DNA of 64,000 nt from Arthrobacter sp. zg-Y238 (GCF_024385525.1 NZ_JANFLU010000011.1:434001-498000), one strand, 5' to 3'; positions 1-13,584 are shown, counted from the first letter of the stretch. The notes: a model not told the origin generated them from the sequence alone. Translations and numbers: made by a program.

Positions 1-2
1 CG

Positions 3-341
3 CTGATCATGCTGGGCATCGTCCTGCTGGTGCAGCAGCTGGAATCCCACATCCTCCAGCCGCTGGTCATGGGTAAGGCCGTCTCCCTCCACCCCCTGGC
101 CGTGATCCTGGCAGTCACGGGCGGTACCCTCGCCGCGGGGGTTCCCGGAGCCCTGTTTTCAGTGCCGCTGCTGGCCATCCTCAACACGATGGTCCGCTAC
201 ATAGCGGCCCGCGGCTGGGAGGACGACCCGGCGATGGTACAGGAGGGGGAAGAGAGCGACGACGGCGGCAACCCTGTGTCGGGGGAACCCGGTTCCGACA
301 CGGTGGATACATTGGCTACAGAGGAAGAGCGCCGCAAATGA
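3..341 (+). CDS. AI-2E family transporter, C-terminal fragment
   Basis: This is the last 113 codons of a gene that begins before the window. The visible part has a hydrophobic stretch with the LVxxLExHxLQPLVMG-like motif and a second membrane segment (AVILAVTGGTLAAGVPGALF) typical of the C-terminal core of AI-2E/PerM-type permeases. An acidic, probably cytoplasmic tail of about 40 residues follows. The family exports small molecules or ions across the inner membrane; the name from autoinducer-2 export does not fix the substrate. The stop codon overlaps the ilvA start by four bases (ATGA), so the two are probably translationally coupled. Confidence 0.85.
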   Translation: MIMLGIVLLVQQLESHILQPLVMGKAVSLHPLAVILAVTGGTLAAGVPGALFSVPLLAILNTMVRYIAARGWEDDPAMVQEGEESDDGGNPVSGEPGSDTVDTLATEEERRK

Positions 342-1579
342 CCGATCTGTCGCAGTTGCCCGTCACCCTGGACGATATCCGGGCTGCGGCGAAGCTCCTC
401 GACGGAGTCATTGCCCACACACCCGTCGAGTCATCACGGGCGCTGGCCCGCGAAATCGGCTCGCCCGTGCACCTCAAATGCGAAAACCTCCAACGGGCAG
501 GTTCATTCAAGGTCCGCGGCGCCTATGTCCGCATGGCCAAGCTGTCTCCCGCTGACAAAGCCAGGGGAGTGGTGGCAGCCTCTGCCGGCAACCACGCACA
601 GGGCGTGGCCGTAGCTGCGGCGCGCCTGGGTATTTCCGCCCGGATCTACATGCCGCAGGGAGTGGCGCTGCCCAAGCTGGCCGCCACCAGGGGACACGGC
701 GCGGAGGTCATCCTTCACGGCCATACCGTCGACGAGGCCCTGGCAGAGGCCCAGCGGTACTCCGACCAAACCGGTGCCGTCTTTGTCCATCCGTTCGACA
801 ACGTGGATGTGGTGGCCGGACAGGGGACCATCGGGCTTGAGCTCCTGGACCAGATACCGGACCTGGACACCGTGCTGATGGGGGTGGGAGGCGGCGGCCT
901 GCTCGCCGGCGTCGCCGTCGCGATCAAGTCCCGTGCACGGGAACTGGGCCGTGAGATCCGGATCATCGGAGTGCAGGCGGAAAACGCTGCCTCCTATCCG
1001 CCGTCACTGGCCGCCGACGCACTGGTACCCCTTACCAGGGTCAGCACCATCGCGGACGGCATCGCCGTCGGACGGCCCGGACAACTGCCCTTTTCGATCA
1101 TCCGTGAACTGGTGGACGATGTGGTGACCGTGAGCGAGGATTCCCTTGCCCGCGCACTGATTTTCCTCCTCGAGCGTGCCAAGATGGTCGTGGAACCGGC
1201 CGGAGCCGTGGGAGTGGCTGCATTGATGGACGGGAAGATAGACAATCCCGGAAACACGGCAGTCATCCTCTCCGGCGGCAACATCGACCCGATGCTGATG
1301 CTGAAGGTCATCCAGCGGGGACTGGCGGCTGCGGGCCGTTACTTGGTGGTCCGCATCCTCCTTGACGACCGTCCCGGGTCGCTGGCCACCATTTCGCGGA
1401 TCATCGCGGAAGCGGACGCCAACGTCACCGGGGTGGACCACACGAGGGTAGGAGGATCTATCAGCATGGGAGACGTAGCGATCACCATCAACATGGAAAC
1501 AAAGGGCCACGAGCACTGCGAACTGGTGCTGAAGAACCTGCGCACTGTTGGTTTCCAGCCCGTAGTGCTGGCGGGTTAA
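338..1579 (+). CDS. ilvA: Threonine ammonia-lyase (threonine dehydratase)
   Basis: A PLP enzyme of 413 residues that deaminates threonine to 2-oxobutanoate, the first step towards isoleucine, or acts in threonine breakdown. Visible features are the PLP lysine in GSFKVRG (K58), a glycine-rich phosphate loop (VGGGGLLAG, about residues 181-189), and a C-terminal ACT-like region from about residue 335 (DDRPGSLATI). There is only one ACT segment, so it is closer to the short class than to the two-ACT E. coli biosynthetic enzyme; feedback control is therefore uncertain. ATG is chosen because it overlaps the upstream stop and has a purine-rich GAGGAAGAG sequence ahead of it. Confidence 0.93.
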   Translation: MTDLSQLPVTLDDIRAAAKLLDGVIAHTPVESSRALAREIGSPVHLKCENLQRAGSFKVRGAYVRMAKLSPADKARGVVAASAGNHAQGVAVAAARLGISARIYMPQGVALPKLAATRGHGAEVILHGHTVDEALAEAQRYSDQTGAVFVHPFDNVDVVAGQGTIGLELLDQIPDLDTVLMGVGGGGLLAGVAVAIKSRARELGREIRIIGVQAENAASYPPSLAADALVPLTRVSTIADGIAVGRPGQLPFSIIRELVDDVVTVSEDSLARALIFLLERAKMVVEPAGAVGVAALMDGKIDNPGNTAVILSGGNIDPMLMLKVIQRGLAAAGRYLVVRILLDDRPGSLATISRIIAEADANVTGVDHTRVGGSISMGDVAITINMETKGHEHCELVLKNLRTVGFQPVVLAG

Positions 1580-1583
1580 GCCG

Positions 1584-2165
1584 ATGGCTGCCTCCCGTAC
1601 ACGCACGGCCCTGGCCGGGTCGCTCCTGTTCGCCGCCGTGCTCTGGGCGGTGTACCTGCTCACGCTGCTCTTCAAACCGGTCCTCTTTCCGCTGCTGGGC
1701 ATCCTGCCGAGGCAGCTTGAGGGGCTCGACGGCGTGGTGTTCGCCCCGCTGCTCCACGCCGGGACGTCCCATCTCCTCGGCAACACGGTCCCCTTGATCG
1801 TCTTTTCGTTCCTGACGCTGCTGGAAGGGGTGCGGCGGTTCGTCTCGGTGCTTGCCATCTCCTGGCTGTGCTCCGGAATCGGGGTATGGCTGTTCGGCAG
1901 CGGACTGACCGTGGGCGTCTCCGGCGTGGTGTTCGGTTTATTCGCGTATCTGATTGTCCGCGGCTTCTATAACCGCAATATCGGGCAGATCCTGCTCAGC
2001 GCCGTGTTGTTCCTGGTGTACGGATCAATTCTCTGGGGCCTTTTCCCGACCTCACTGGGCGTCTCCTGGCAGGCGCACCTGTTCGGCGCGATGGGTGGCG
2101 TGCTGGCCGCCGTGGTGCTGCGGCACGACCGCCGCGCGCCAACGCAAAGGCGGGCCCTCCCGTAG
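1584..2165 (+). CDS. Rhomboid family intramembrane serine protease
   Basis: A 193-residue polytopic membrane protein, the size of a minimal six-helix rhomboid. The membrane-embedded catalytic pair is visible: Ser113 in GVSG and His165 in SWQAHLFGAMGG. The HxxxxHxxxN motif of the second helix is present as H58/H63/N67. It would cleave transmembrane segments of unknown substrates. It starts four bases after ilvA and is probably co-transcribed with it. Its last codons form one arm of a hairpin that serves the convergent greA gene. Confidence 0.9.
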   Translation: MAASRTRTALAGSLLFAAVLWAVYLLTLLFKPVLFPLLGILPRQLEGLDGVVFAPLLHAGTSHLLGNTVPLIVFSFLTLLEGVRRFVSVLAISWLCSGIGVWLFGSGLTVGVSGVVFGLFAYLIVRGFYNRNIGQILLSAVLFLVYGSILWGLFPTSLGVSWQAHLFGAMGGVLAAVVLRHDRRAPTQRRALP

Positions 2166-2178
2166 GAAAGCCCGCCTT
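2147..2178 (-). terminator. Terminator hairpin at the greA 3' end, overlapping the rhomboid gene end
   Basis: AAGGCGGGC pairs with GCCCGCCTT in a 9-bp stem. Read on the minus strand, the stem is followed by TTTGCG. It lies just past the greA stop and inside the last codons of the convergent rhomboid gene. Confidence 0.6.
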
Positions 2179-2196
2179 CACTGAACCGGGGAAAAC

Positions 2197-2688
2197 CTAC
2201 CCGGTGTAGGGCTTGGCGGAGATGATCTCGACGGAGATGTTTTTACCGTTCGGTGCCGTGTAGGTAGTGCTGTCCCCGGCCTTGAGGCCCTGGATGGACG
2301 CACCCAGCGCAGACTTTTCGCTGTAGACGTCGATGTTGCCGTCGCCGGCGATCTCGCGGCTGCCCAGCAGGAAGGTCTCCACGTCGCCGGCGACGCGGGC
2401 TTCCACCAGCATGCCCGGCTCCACGACGCCGTCATCGGCCGGGGATTCACCAACTTGTGCACTTTCAAGGAGCTGCGTCAGCTGCCGGATCCGGGCCTCA
2501 GCCTTGCCCTGTTCCTCTTTGGCTGCGTGGTATCCGCCGTTTTCCTTGAGGTCGCCCTCGGAGCGTGCCTGCTCGATGCGGGCAACGATTTCCGTCCGAC
2601 CGGGGCCGGACAGGTGATCCAGTTCCGCCTTCAGGCGGTCGTAAGACTCCTGCGTGAGCCAGGCGACAGATGCGCTGTTGGTTGACAC
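2197..2688 (-). CDS. greA: Transcription elongation factor GreA
   Basis: A 163-residue protein that enters the RNA polymerase secondary channel and stimulates cleavage of backtracked RNA. The N-terminal half is a helical hairpin whose tip carries the conserved DLKENGGYHAAKEEQ element, with the metal-coordinating acidic pair at about D46/E49. The C-terminal half is the FKBP-like globular domain. The GTG start is chosen because it begins right at family start (STNSASVAWLTQESYDRL) and has AAGGAG five to seven bases upstream. An ATG 64 codons upstream would add unrelated residues encoded by the leader hairpin, so it is rejected. Confidence 0.93.
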   Translation of the reverse strand: MSTNSASVAWLTQESYDRLKAELDHLSGPGRTEIVARIEQARSEGDLKENGGYHAAKEEQGKAEARIRQLTQLLESAQVGESPADDGVVEPGMLVEARVAGDVETFLLGSREIAGDGNIDVYSEKSALGASIQGLKAGDSTTYTAPNGKNISVEIISAKPYTG

Positions 2689-2770
2689 GGGTATCTCCTT
2701 ATATAAACGTCCGGGCCATCCATTGGTCCGGCATGGCTGAATGCCCGCCGGCCGGATTGGCCTGACAAGC

Positions 2771-2842
2771 AAAGACCCCGCCGGGCGGAGACCAACTGGT
2801 TTTGGAATGTCTACCAAAGACCAGCCGGACACCTGGGCGGGG
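2771..2842 (-). terminator. Terminator-like hairpin inside the greA leader
   Basis: On the minus strand CCCCGCC (2836-2842) pairs with GGCGGGG (2776-2782). An inner stem pairs CTGGTCTTTGG with CCAAAACCAG around an 8-base loop. The 3' arm is followed by TCTTTGCTTGT. It lies downstream of the predicted greA promoter, so it may attenuate greA; it could also stop readthrough from the DUF4307 gene. Confidence 0.55.
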
Positions 2843-2858
2843 CATGTCGTAAGTTCCC

Positions 2859-2887
2859 ATAGTAGTTTGCCCGCGCACATAACCCAA
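2859..2887 (-). promoter_or_regulatory. Predicted greA promoter
   Basis: On the minus strand there is TTGGGT, a 17-base spacer, then TACTAT. It lies between the DUF4307 stop and the leader hairpin, giving a greA leader of about 165 bases. Confidence 0.5.
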
Positions 2888-2913
2888 TATGCGGGACGGG
2901 ACGTCTTACGGGG

Positions 2914-3372
2914 CTAGCCCTCGTCCACTATCCAGCAGGAGGACACACCGCCGGTAACTGCCGGGGAGTCCGTGCGGAGTTCAACCCGCTGGGTGCTGCT
3001 TTCCGGAGCATCCGGACCCAGGAGCACCGTCTTCCAGCCCACGACGGCGTAACTCTCGTTGAGTGCCTGGACGGCGCAGGCAGCGGTGCTGCCGGCCGAT
3101 TTATCGACCTTGAAATCCACCACCACACGGCCGTCCTCCGGAAAGGTAAAGCCGACGTCCTTCGACGTGACCGTTCCGGTGGAGGCGGGGATGTTCATCC
3201 ACGCCGCAGCCACTATGCCGGCGGCCACCGCGGCCGACGTGCCGATGATCCGTGCCCGCCGCGACAGGCGCCGCTTTGGAGCGCCGTAGCGATTGGCTAA
3301 TCTGGACTCGGACGTGGAAACGTCCGGCTGATGGGGTGCCGACGTCTCGGGCTGACCTTCCGAAGTGCTCAC
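2914..3372 (-). CDS. DUF4307 family membrane-anchored protein
   Basis: A 152-residue protein of unknown function, conserved next to greA and mca in actinobacteria (Rv1081c position). It has a basic cytoplasmic stretch (PKRRLSRRAR), one transmembrane helix (about residues 41-60), then an extracellular beta-rich domain ending in the conserved CxVxALN...W....SCWI-type pattern with two cysteines that could form a disulfide. The GTG start has TAAAAT ending six bases upstream, a layout typical of leaderless mRNAs, so this gene may be leaderless. It is divergent from mca. Confidence 0.85.
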   Translation of the reverse strand: MSTSEGQPETSAPHQPDVSTSESRLANRYGAPKRRLSRRARIIGTSAAVAAGIVAAAWMNIPASTGTVTSKDVGFTFPEDGRVVVDFKVDKSAGSTAACAVQALNESYAVVGWKTVLLGPDAPESSTQRVELRTDSPAVTGGVSSCWIVDEG

Positions 3373-3429
3373 AGGCCCATTTTAGCTTCTCGATTCCACC
3401 GTCGTTTTCCGCTTACCTCAGGAGTTGCC

Positions 3430-4347
3430 TTGTCTGCCCGCGAAAGCACCGATTCCCGGCCTACCGCCCCGCTGCGCCTGCTCGCGGTGCATGCCCACCC
3501 CGACGACGAAGCCAGCAAGGGCGCGGCCACGATGGCCTCCTATGCCGCCGCCGGCGTCGAAGTGATGGTTGCCACCTGCACCGGAGGGGAAAGGGGATCC
3601 ATCCTCAACCCCGGTGCCGAAGATGATCCCGCAGGCAAGCGGGACCTGGCCGGCCTGCGCCGGCGTGAAATGGCCGCTTCACAGGCGGCCCTGGGAATCC
3701 GGCACCGCTGGCTTGGATTCACGGATTCCGGGCTGCCCGAAGGTGATCCGTTGCCGGACCTGCCCTTCGGCTGCTTCGCCCTGCAGCCGCTGGAACGCGC
3801 TGCGGCGCCCCTGGTGAAGCTGGTCCGCGAGTTCCGGCCGCACGTCATCATCAGCTACGACGAAAACGGCGGCTATCCGCACCCGGACCACATCATGGCC
3901 CACAAGGTCGCCGTGGAGGCGTTCGCCGCGGCCGGCGATCCGGAGCGGTACCCCGGGACAGGGTCCGCGTGGGAACCGTCGAAGCTTTACTACGACAGGG
4001 CTTTCAACCCGGAGCGTTTCCGGGCCCTGCACTTTGCCCTGGAAGAGGCCGGCCTGGAGTCCCCGTACGCAGAGCGGATCGCCGCCTGGCAGGAAACCGA
4101 TGCGGAAGGCCATCAGCCGCCCGCTCCCACTCATGCGACCACTACGCAGATCGAGTGCGGCGACTTCTTCGAAGTCCGGGACGAAGCCCTGCGCAGCCAC
4201 CGCACGCAGGTGGATCCGAACGGCTTCTTTTTCGCGGTCAGCCCGGATCTGCAGCGCAAGGTCTGGCCCTGGGAGGACTACTCCCTGATTGAGTCGCGCG
4301 TGGAAACCGACCTGCCTGAAACCGACCTGTTCGCTGGCATACGATAG
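3430..4347 (+). CDS. mca: Mycothiol S-conjugate amidase
   Basis: A zinc amidase of 305 residues that splits mycothiol S-conjugates into a mercapturic acid and GlcN-inositol, so toxins and drugs can be exported. The LmbE-type zinc site is visible: HAHPDDE with H23 and D26, and YPHPDHIMAHK with H154. Length fits Mca. The TTG start is preferred because AGGAG lies five bases before it and the protein then starts shortly before the conserved RLLAVHAHPDDE strand. An ATG 33 codons upstream would overlap the divergent gene. The presence of mca implies that mycothiol is the main thiol of the organism. Confidence 0.92.
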   Translation: MSARESTDSRPTAPLRLLAVHAHPDDEASKGAATMASYAAAGVEVMVATCTGGERGSILNPGAEDDPAGKRDLAGLRRREMAASQAALGIRHRWLGFTDSGLPEGDPLPDLPFGCFALQPLERAAAPLVKLVREFRPHVIISYDENGGYPHPDHIMAHKVAVEAFAAAGDPERYPGTGSAWEPSKLYYDRAFNPERFRALHFALEEAGLESPYAERIAAWQETDAEGHQPPAPTHATTTQIECGDFFEVRDEALRSHRTQVDPNGFFFAVSPDLQRKVWPWEDYSLIESRVETDLPETDLFAGIR

Positions 4348-4398
4348 ACCCTGGGAACATAGGTCCCGCCGCAGTATTGGCTAAAAGAGAGATATACC

Positions 4399-4713
4399 GT
4401 GAACTTCCTGTACAGCCTGGCTACGGCCGCCACTCCGGCACCCGAGGAGTCCCTCGCACCGGGAGTTGCCGCAGAAGACGTCACCCCGGGAACGCTGGGG
4501 TTCCTCTTCACGCTCTTCGTGGTGATTGCGATCATCTTCCTGATCCGCGACATGACCAAACGCATCCGCCGGGTCCGTTACCGCGAACAGGTGCTGGCCA
4601 CCCAGGAAGCCGCCCGGGAAGACGCCGGGCGGGACGCCTCCGGACCTGCGCCTGCCAAGGGCACCCCCGGTGCGACGGAGGAACGGGACACCACCTGGGA
4701 CCACCTCCGGTAA
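4399..4713 (+). CDS. Small single-pass membrane protein (Rv1083-like position)
   Basis: A 104-residue protein with a short N-terminal extracytoplasmic part, one strong transmembrane helix (about residues 34-52, [17 protein letters not shown]), then a basic cytoplasmic segment ([15 protein letters not shown]) and a low-complexity Ala/Gly/Pro tail. Function is unknown. A gene of this type sits between mca and the DUF255 gene in other actinobacteria, and here it is ten bases upstream of that gene, so the three likely form an operon. GTG start with purine-rich AAAAGAGAGA upstream. Confidence 0.8.
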   Translation: MNFLYSLATAATPAPEESLAPGVAAEDVTPGTLGFLFTLFVVIAIIFLIRDMTKRIRRVRYREQVLATQEAAREDAGRDASGPAPAKGTPGATEERDTTWDHLR

Positions 4714-4723
4714 GGGGAATGCC

Positions 4724-6840
<2,117 letters not shown>

Positions 6841-6844
<4 letters not shown>

Positions 6845-7593
6845 CCTGCCACCGCGCGGACGGCCATCAGGATGGCGACATAGTGGGCGGCGAATCCAGC
6901 CAGGGTAAAGGCGTGGAAGATCTCATGGAAGCCGAACCAGTCCACCGAGGGATTGGGCTTCTTCATGGCATACATAACGGCACCGGCAATGTACATGGCC
7001 CCGCCCACGCAGATGAGGATGGCGGCCGTCGGGTTGGTCCCGTAGAAATCCGGAATGTAGAACAGGGACGCGCAGCCCAGCGCAATGTAGACGGGCGTGT
7101 AGAGCCAGCGGGGCGCGTGGAGCCACAGGAGCCGGAACGCGACGCCCACCAGGGCACCGGACCAGATGATCCAGAGCAGCGTGACCGCGCTGTCCCGGGG
7201 TAGGAGGGACCACGCGAGCGGGGTGTAGGAACCGGCAATGACCAGCATGATGTTCGTGTGGTCCAGGCGCTTAAGCACCACTTTCACCTTCGGGGACCAG
7301 TTGCCGCGGTGGTAGACGGCGCTGGTGCCGAACAGCAGCACGCCCGTAAAGGCGTAGATTGCGGAGGCAATCCGGGTGCCCGTCGTCGGTGCGAGGACTA
7401 CAAGGATGATCCCCGCCGCCAGGGCAAGGGGAGTGGCACCGGCATGCAGCCAGCCGCGCAGCCGGGGCTTGATCTCCAGTTCTTCGGCTACTGCTTCAAC
7501 GGCGTTTTCCAGGGGGCCGGGCGTGGTCCGCGATTCGGGGTCGTGCTGAGCAGGAACTCCCGGAGACGGGGCGGAAAATGGTGACGAATCCAT
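6841..7593 (-). CDS. Hemolysin III / PAQR family membrane protein
   Basis: A 250-residue seven-helix membrane protein. The metal-site residues of the PAQR/YqfA family are present: the SAVYHRG motif, LDHTNI with its Asp, and HEIFHAF near the C-terminus. The family has hydrolase-like metal sites; the hemolysin name is historical. A hydrophilic N-terminal extension of about 45 residues precedes the first helix. The stop codon overlaps that of the DUF255 gene tail to tail by four bases. The gene order matches Rv1084-Rv1085c-Rv1086. Confidence 0.88.
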
Positions 7594-7777
7594 AACGGAA
7601 ATTCTAACCTACGTCCCGGTAAGTTACGGTCTGGTAAGCAGGTGCCAGCACCGATATGCGCTTCGGCGAGCCGAGCTAGCGGTAGCCTAGGAGAAGATTT
7701 TTATCCTATGGGCAGACCCGGGGTATGCGGGACCCTTGGCGGTCCCCGCTCCGGATCCCAGGCACGTGAGGCAAACA

Positions 7778-8539
7778 ATGAAATTCCCCGGTGTTGTCTA
7801 CGCCTACTATGAGCGTAAGCTGCGGCGGTCCCTTATCGGAGACCGTATCCCCGAACACATCGGGGTGATGGTGGATGGAAACCGGCGGTGGGCCAAACTC
7901 GCCGGGGCGCCGACCAGCGACGGACACCAGGCCGGAGCGGACAAGATCCTGGAGTTCCTGGGGTGGTGCCAGGAGCTCGGGGTGCGGATGGTCACCCTGT
8001 ACATGCTGTCCACGGACAACCTGAACCGTGATGCGGACGAACTGGAACCGCTGCTGGATATTATCGGCAACACCCTGGACCGGCTGGGCGAACAAGGCAA
8101 CCTGCGTGTCCAGCCGGTAGGGGCACTTGAGATCCTCCCAGCCCGGTTGGCCAAACAGCTCACTGAGCTTGGCGAAAGCACGGGCGACGCCGACGGGCTG
8201 CATGTCAACGTGGCCATCGGTTACGGCGGACGCCGGGAAATTGTCGACGCCGTCAAGGAACTTCTGCGGGACGCCGAAGCCGAAGGCAAGGGCATCGCGG
8301 AAGTCACCGAAGAAATCTGCGACACCAAGATTTCCGAATACCTCTACACCCGCGGCCAGCCGGATCCGGAACTGGTCATCAGGACCTCCGGCGAGCAGCG
8401 CCTCTCCGGCTTCCTGATGTGGCAGAGCGCCTACAGCGAGTTCTACTTCTGCGAAGCGCTTTGGCCGGATTTCCGGCGGGTGGATTTCCTGCGTGCCCTG
8501 CGCGATTACGCCAGCCGGCAGCGGCGCTTCGGCTCCTAG
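7778..8539 (+). CDS. Short-chain (2Z)-polyprenyl diphosphate synthase (cis-prenyltransferase)
   Basis: A 253-residue UppS-family enzyme that adds isopentenyl diphosphate in cis. The catalytic loop MVDGNRRWAK (about residues 30-39), the RTSGEQRLSGFLMWQSAYSE region and the final EALWPDFRRVDFLRAL block are all present. Its position beside hemolysin III is that of Rv1086, the enzyme making Z,E-farnesyl diphosphate, so the short-chain role is more likely than undecaprenyl or decaprenyl synthesis; this is inference from context. The ATG with GTGAGG upstream is preferred over an in-frame TTG 14 codons earlier. Confidence 0.88.
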   Translation: MKFPGVVYAYYERKLRRSLIGDRIPEHIGVMVDGNRRWAKLAGAPTSDGHQAGADKILEFLGWCQELGVRMVTLYMLSTDNLNRDADELEPLLDIIGNTLDRLGEQGNLRVQPVGALEILPARLAKQLTELGESTGDADGLHVNVAIGYGGRREIVDAVKELLRDAEAEGKGIAEVTEEICDTKISEYLYTRGQPDPELVIRTSGEQRLSGFLMWQSAYSEFYFCEALWPDFRRVDFLRALRDYASRQRRFGS

Positions 8540-8718
8540 CGGCTTCCCCGCAGGCAGCTGGGCCGGGAACGGCCGTGTCCTGCTGCGGGACTGCGGCCTG
8601 CGGGCGTACTTTGGTGCTACCGGCCCGGCTGAGGCAGCGGGCGGAACGTCCAACGCAACATCGGGATGGAATACATCCAGCGACCGGGGCCCTGGGGCGC
8701 CCCTGACGGGAGTTCCAC

Positions 8719-10035
8719 GTGGCAGCTGAACAGCAAGTGCAGGAGCGGGCCAGCTTTGTACTGGATACCTCGGTGCTATTGTCCGATCCGCGGGCGATCC
8801 TCCGTTTCGCCGAACATGAAGTGATCCTTCCCCTGGTGGTCATCACCGAACTGGAGCGCAAGCGCCAGGATCCCGAGCTTGGGTATTTCGCCCGGAACGC
8901 GCTGCGGCTGCTGGACGACCTCCGGGTCCAGCACGGCGGGCTCGGGGCGCCCATCCCGTTGGGGGAGAGCGGCGGCACACTGCGGGTGGAGCTGAACCAC
9001 ATCTCCACGGACGTGCTGCCTGCGGGCATCCGGGGCAGCGACAATGACAGCCGGATCCTCGCCGTGGCCAAGAGCCTGTCCGACAGCGGCCGGAACGTGA
9101 CAGTGGTGTCCAAGGACCTGCCCATGCGGGTGAAGGCCTCGGCGATGGGACTGGCGGCGGACGAGTACCGCAACGAACTGGTCCGGGATTCGGGCTGGAC
9201 CGGTGTGGCGGAACTGGAAATTTCGGACGCGGACATGGCGCTGCTGTATGACCACCAGCCGCTGCTGATCCCCGAAGCCGCGGACCTGCCCGTCAACACC
9301 GGCACGGTGCTGATGGCCGGCCGAGCCTCGGCTCTTGGCCGGGTTGGGGCGGATAAGCGGCTGCGGCTGGTCCGCGGGGACCGGGATGTCTTCGGGCTGC
9401 ACGGACGCTCGGCCGAACAGCGGCTGGCCATCGACCTGCTGATGGACCGGGAGGTGGGCATTGTTTCGCTGGGCGGCCGGGCAGGAACGGGTAAGTCCGC
9501 GCTGGCCCTGTGCGCCGGACTGGAAGCGGTGCTGGAACGCAGGGAACACCGCAAGGTGATGGTGTTTCGTCCGCTCTACGCCGTGGGCGGCCAGGAGCTG
9601 GGTTATCTGCCCGGCACGGAGTCCGAGAAAATGGGCCCCTGGGGCCAGGCGGTCTTCGACACCCTTGAGGCGCTGGTCTCCGTGGAGGTGGTGGAGGAGG
9701 TCCTGGACCGCGGCATGCTCGAGGTGCTGCCCCTGACCCACATCCGGGGCCGTTCACTCCATGACGCCTTCGTGATCGTGGATGAGGCACAGTCCCTGGA
9801 GAAGAACGTCCTGCTCACGGTCCTGTCACGGATCGGACAGAACTCCAAGGTGGTCCTGACCCACGACGTCGCCCAGCGGGACAACCTTCGGGTGGGCCGG
9901 CACGACGGCGTGGCCGCCGTGGTGGAGACACTCAAGGGCCATCCGCTTTTTGGACACGTGACGCTTACCCGCTCGGAGCGCTCGCCGATTGCCGCACTCG
10001 TGACCGAGCTGCTGGAGGAAGGGCAGATCGGCTAG
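8719..10035 (+). CDS. phoH2: PIN domain-PhoH ATPase (PhoH2 type)
   Basis: A 438-residue two-domain protein. Residues 1 to about 150 form a PIN ribonuclease domain ([11 protein letters not shown] with D16, later ITELERKR and [10 protein letters not shown]). Residues from about 230 form a PhoH ATPase with Walker A GRAGTGKS (about 253-260) and Walker [10 protein letters not shown] (about 351-359). The mycobacterial homologue couples helicase and RNase activity, so unwinding and cutting of RNA is the expected role. The GTG start has GGGAG seven bases upstream. The gene appears monocistronic, with 179 bases of non-coding DNA before it. Confidence 0.92.
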   Translation: MAAEQQVQERASFVLDTSVLLSDPRAILRFAEHEVILPLVVITELERKRQDPELGYFARNALRLLDDLRVQHGGLGAPIPLGESGGTLRVELNHISTDVLPAGIRGSDNDSRILAVAKSLSDSGRNVTVVSKDLPMRVKASAMGLAADEYRNELVRDSGWTGVAELEISDADMALLYDHQPLLIPEAADLPVNTGTVLMAGRASALGRVGADKRLRLVRGDRDVFGLHGRSAEQRLAIDLLMDREVGIVSLGGRAGTGKSALALCAGLEAVLERREHRKVMVFRPLYAVGGQELGYLPGTESEKMGPWGQAVFDTLEALVSVEVVEEVLDRGMLEVLPLTHIRGRSLHDAFVIVDEAQSLEKNVLLTVLSRIGQNSKVVLTHDVAQRDNLRVGRHDGVAAVVETLKGHPLFGHVTLTRSERSPIAALVTELLEEGQIG

Positions 10036-10096
10036 CTTGTCCACAGCCGCGGGCCCGGACCCCTGAGCCGGGCGGGCCTCAGGCTACGGTGGTTCC

Positions 10097-10630
10097 ATGG
10101 TGGGGATCCTGGCGAGCTATTGGGCAGCAGGCGCCGACGGTGAAGCGGGTCCATCCGTTGCCGTGGTGCTGCTTGGTGCGGCGCTCGTCTGGTTTGCGGC
10201 CGTCGCCGTCCGGCTGGCCGTGATCGACATCCGTACCCGCCGCCTGCCCAACACCTTGGTCCTGCCGTCCTATCCCGTAGCCGGGGTGCTGCTGGCCGGT
10301 GCGGCGCTGGCCGCCGGGGAACCGGACCGAGTCAGCGCAATGCTGGTGGGGGGCGGTGCGCTGTGGATCGGGTTTTTTGCCCTTCGGCTGCTCAGTCCCG
10401 CCGGCATGGGCTTCGGGGACGTCAAGCTTGCCGGGCTGCTGGGCCTCTATCTGGGTTTCCTCGGCCCCGGCCACGTCCTGGCAGGGGTAGTGGCTGCATT
10501 TGTTTTCGGCGGACTCTGGGGAGTGGCGTTGATCCTCACCCGGCGGGGGACGGCGTCGTCAACGGTGGCATTCGGTCCGTTCCTGCTCCTGGGGGCCGCC
10601 GTAGCCATGCTGGCCCCTGCCCTACAGTAG
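10097..10630 (+). CDS. Prepilin peptidase (type IV leader peptidase, A24)
   Basis: A 177-residue membrane aspartic protease. Both catalytic aspartates are visible: D44 in AVIDIRTRRLPN and D108 in GMGFGDVKLAG. It has about six hydrophobic segments. The N-terminal methylase/zinc domain of the long PilD class is missing, as in the short actinobacterial class. No pilin or secretion genes lie nearby, so its substrates are encoded elsewhere. ATG and GTG start codons lie side by side; the ATG is used. Confidence 0.9.
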   Translation: MVGILASYWAAGADGEAGPSVAVVLLGAALVWFAAVAVRLAVIDIRTRRLPNTLVLPSYPVAGVLLAGAALAAGEPDRVSAMLVGGGALWIGFFALRLLSPAGMGFGDVKLAGLLGLYLGFLGPGHVLAGVVAAFVFGGLWGVALILTRRGTASSTVAFGPFLLLGAAVAMLAPALQ

Positions 10631-10634
10631 AAGC

Positions 10635-11105
10635 ATGCCTACCCCTGATTTTGTCCTGTCCCTGCGGAATCGGATAGGACATGATCCGCTCTGGCTTCCC
10701 GGCGTCACGGCCGTGGTGTTCAACGCGGAAGGGCAGGTACTGCTGGGCCGCCGCGCGGACAACGGGCGGTGGGCCTTGATCACCGGAATGCTCGAACCGG
10801 GGGAGGAAGCAGGGCCGGGAGCCGTGCGTGAAGTGGAAGAGGAAACCGGCATCCGGGCCGAGCTGGAGCACCTTATCCACGTCGGCGCCCACGGGCCGGT
10901 TACCTTCCCCAACGGCGATGTCTGCTCCTTCCTGAACCTGGCGTTCAGCTGCCGGTATGTGTCGGGGGAGGCGCGCGTGAACGACGACGAGTCCACCGAG
11001 GTGGGCTGGTACCGCCTGGATGCCCTGCCGCCCCTGAGTGAACGGCACCGAATGCTGATTGACCTGGCCCTGACGGCCGACGGCGTGCCGGTCTTCGAAC
11101 GCTGA
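10635..11105 (+). CDS. NUDIX hydrolase
   Basis: A 156-residue protein with a complete Nudix box at residues 51-73 (GMLEPGEEAG...REVEEETGI). It hydrolyses a nucleoside diphosphate linked to some other group; substrate is unknown. The N-terminal PDFVLSLRNRIGHDPLWLPG and later PNGDVCSFLNLAFSC resemble the ADP-ribose/ADP-sugar-like subgroup of actinobacterial Nudix proteins. It starts four bases after the prepilin peptidase stop, so the two are probably co-transcribed, and it ends at a strong bidirectional hairpin. Confidence 0.92.
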   Translation: MPTPDFVLSLRNRIGHDPLWLPGVTAVVFNAEGQVLLGRRADNGRWALITGMLEPGEEAGPGAVREVEEETGIRAELEHLIHVGAHGPVTFPNGDVCSFLNLAFSCRYVSGEARVNDDESTEVGWYRLDALPPLSERHRMLIDLALTADGVPVFER

Positions 11106-11126
11106 GCCGCTGAGACCCCGAACAGG

Positions 11127-11160
11127 AAAGGGCCGTCCCGCAGCAGCAGGACGGCCCTTT
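11127..11160. terminator. Bidirectional terminator between NUDIX and MFS genes
   Basis: A perfect 12-bp stem (AAAGGGCCGTCC with GGACGGCCCTTT) around a 10-base loop. It has A-rich and T-rich ends on both sides and separates two convergent genes. Confidence 0.85.
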
Positions 11161-11183
11161 CGGCGGTTAATGCAGCGAAGCCG

Positions 11184-13579
<2,396 letters not shown>

Positions 13580-13584
13580 GGAGT

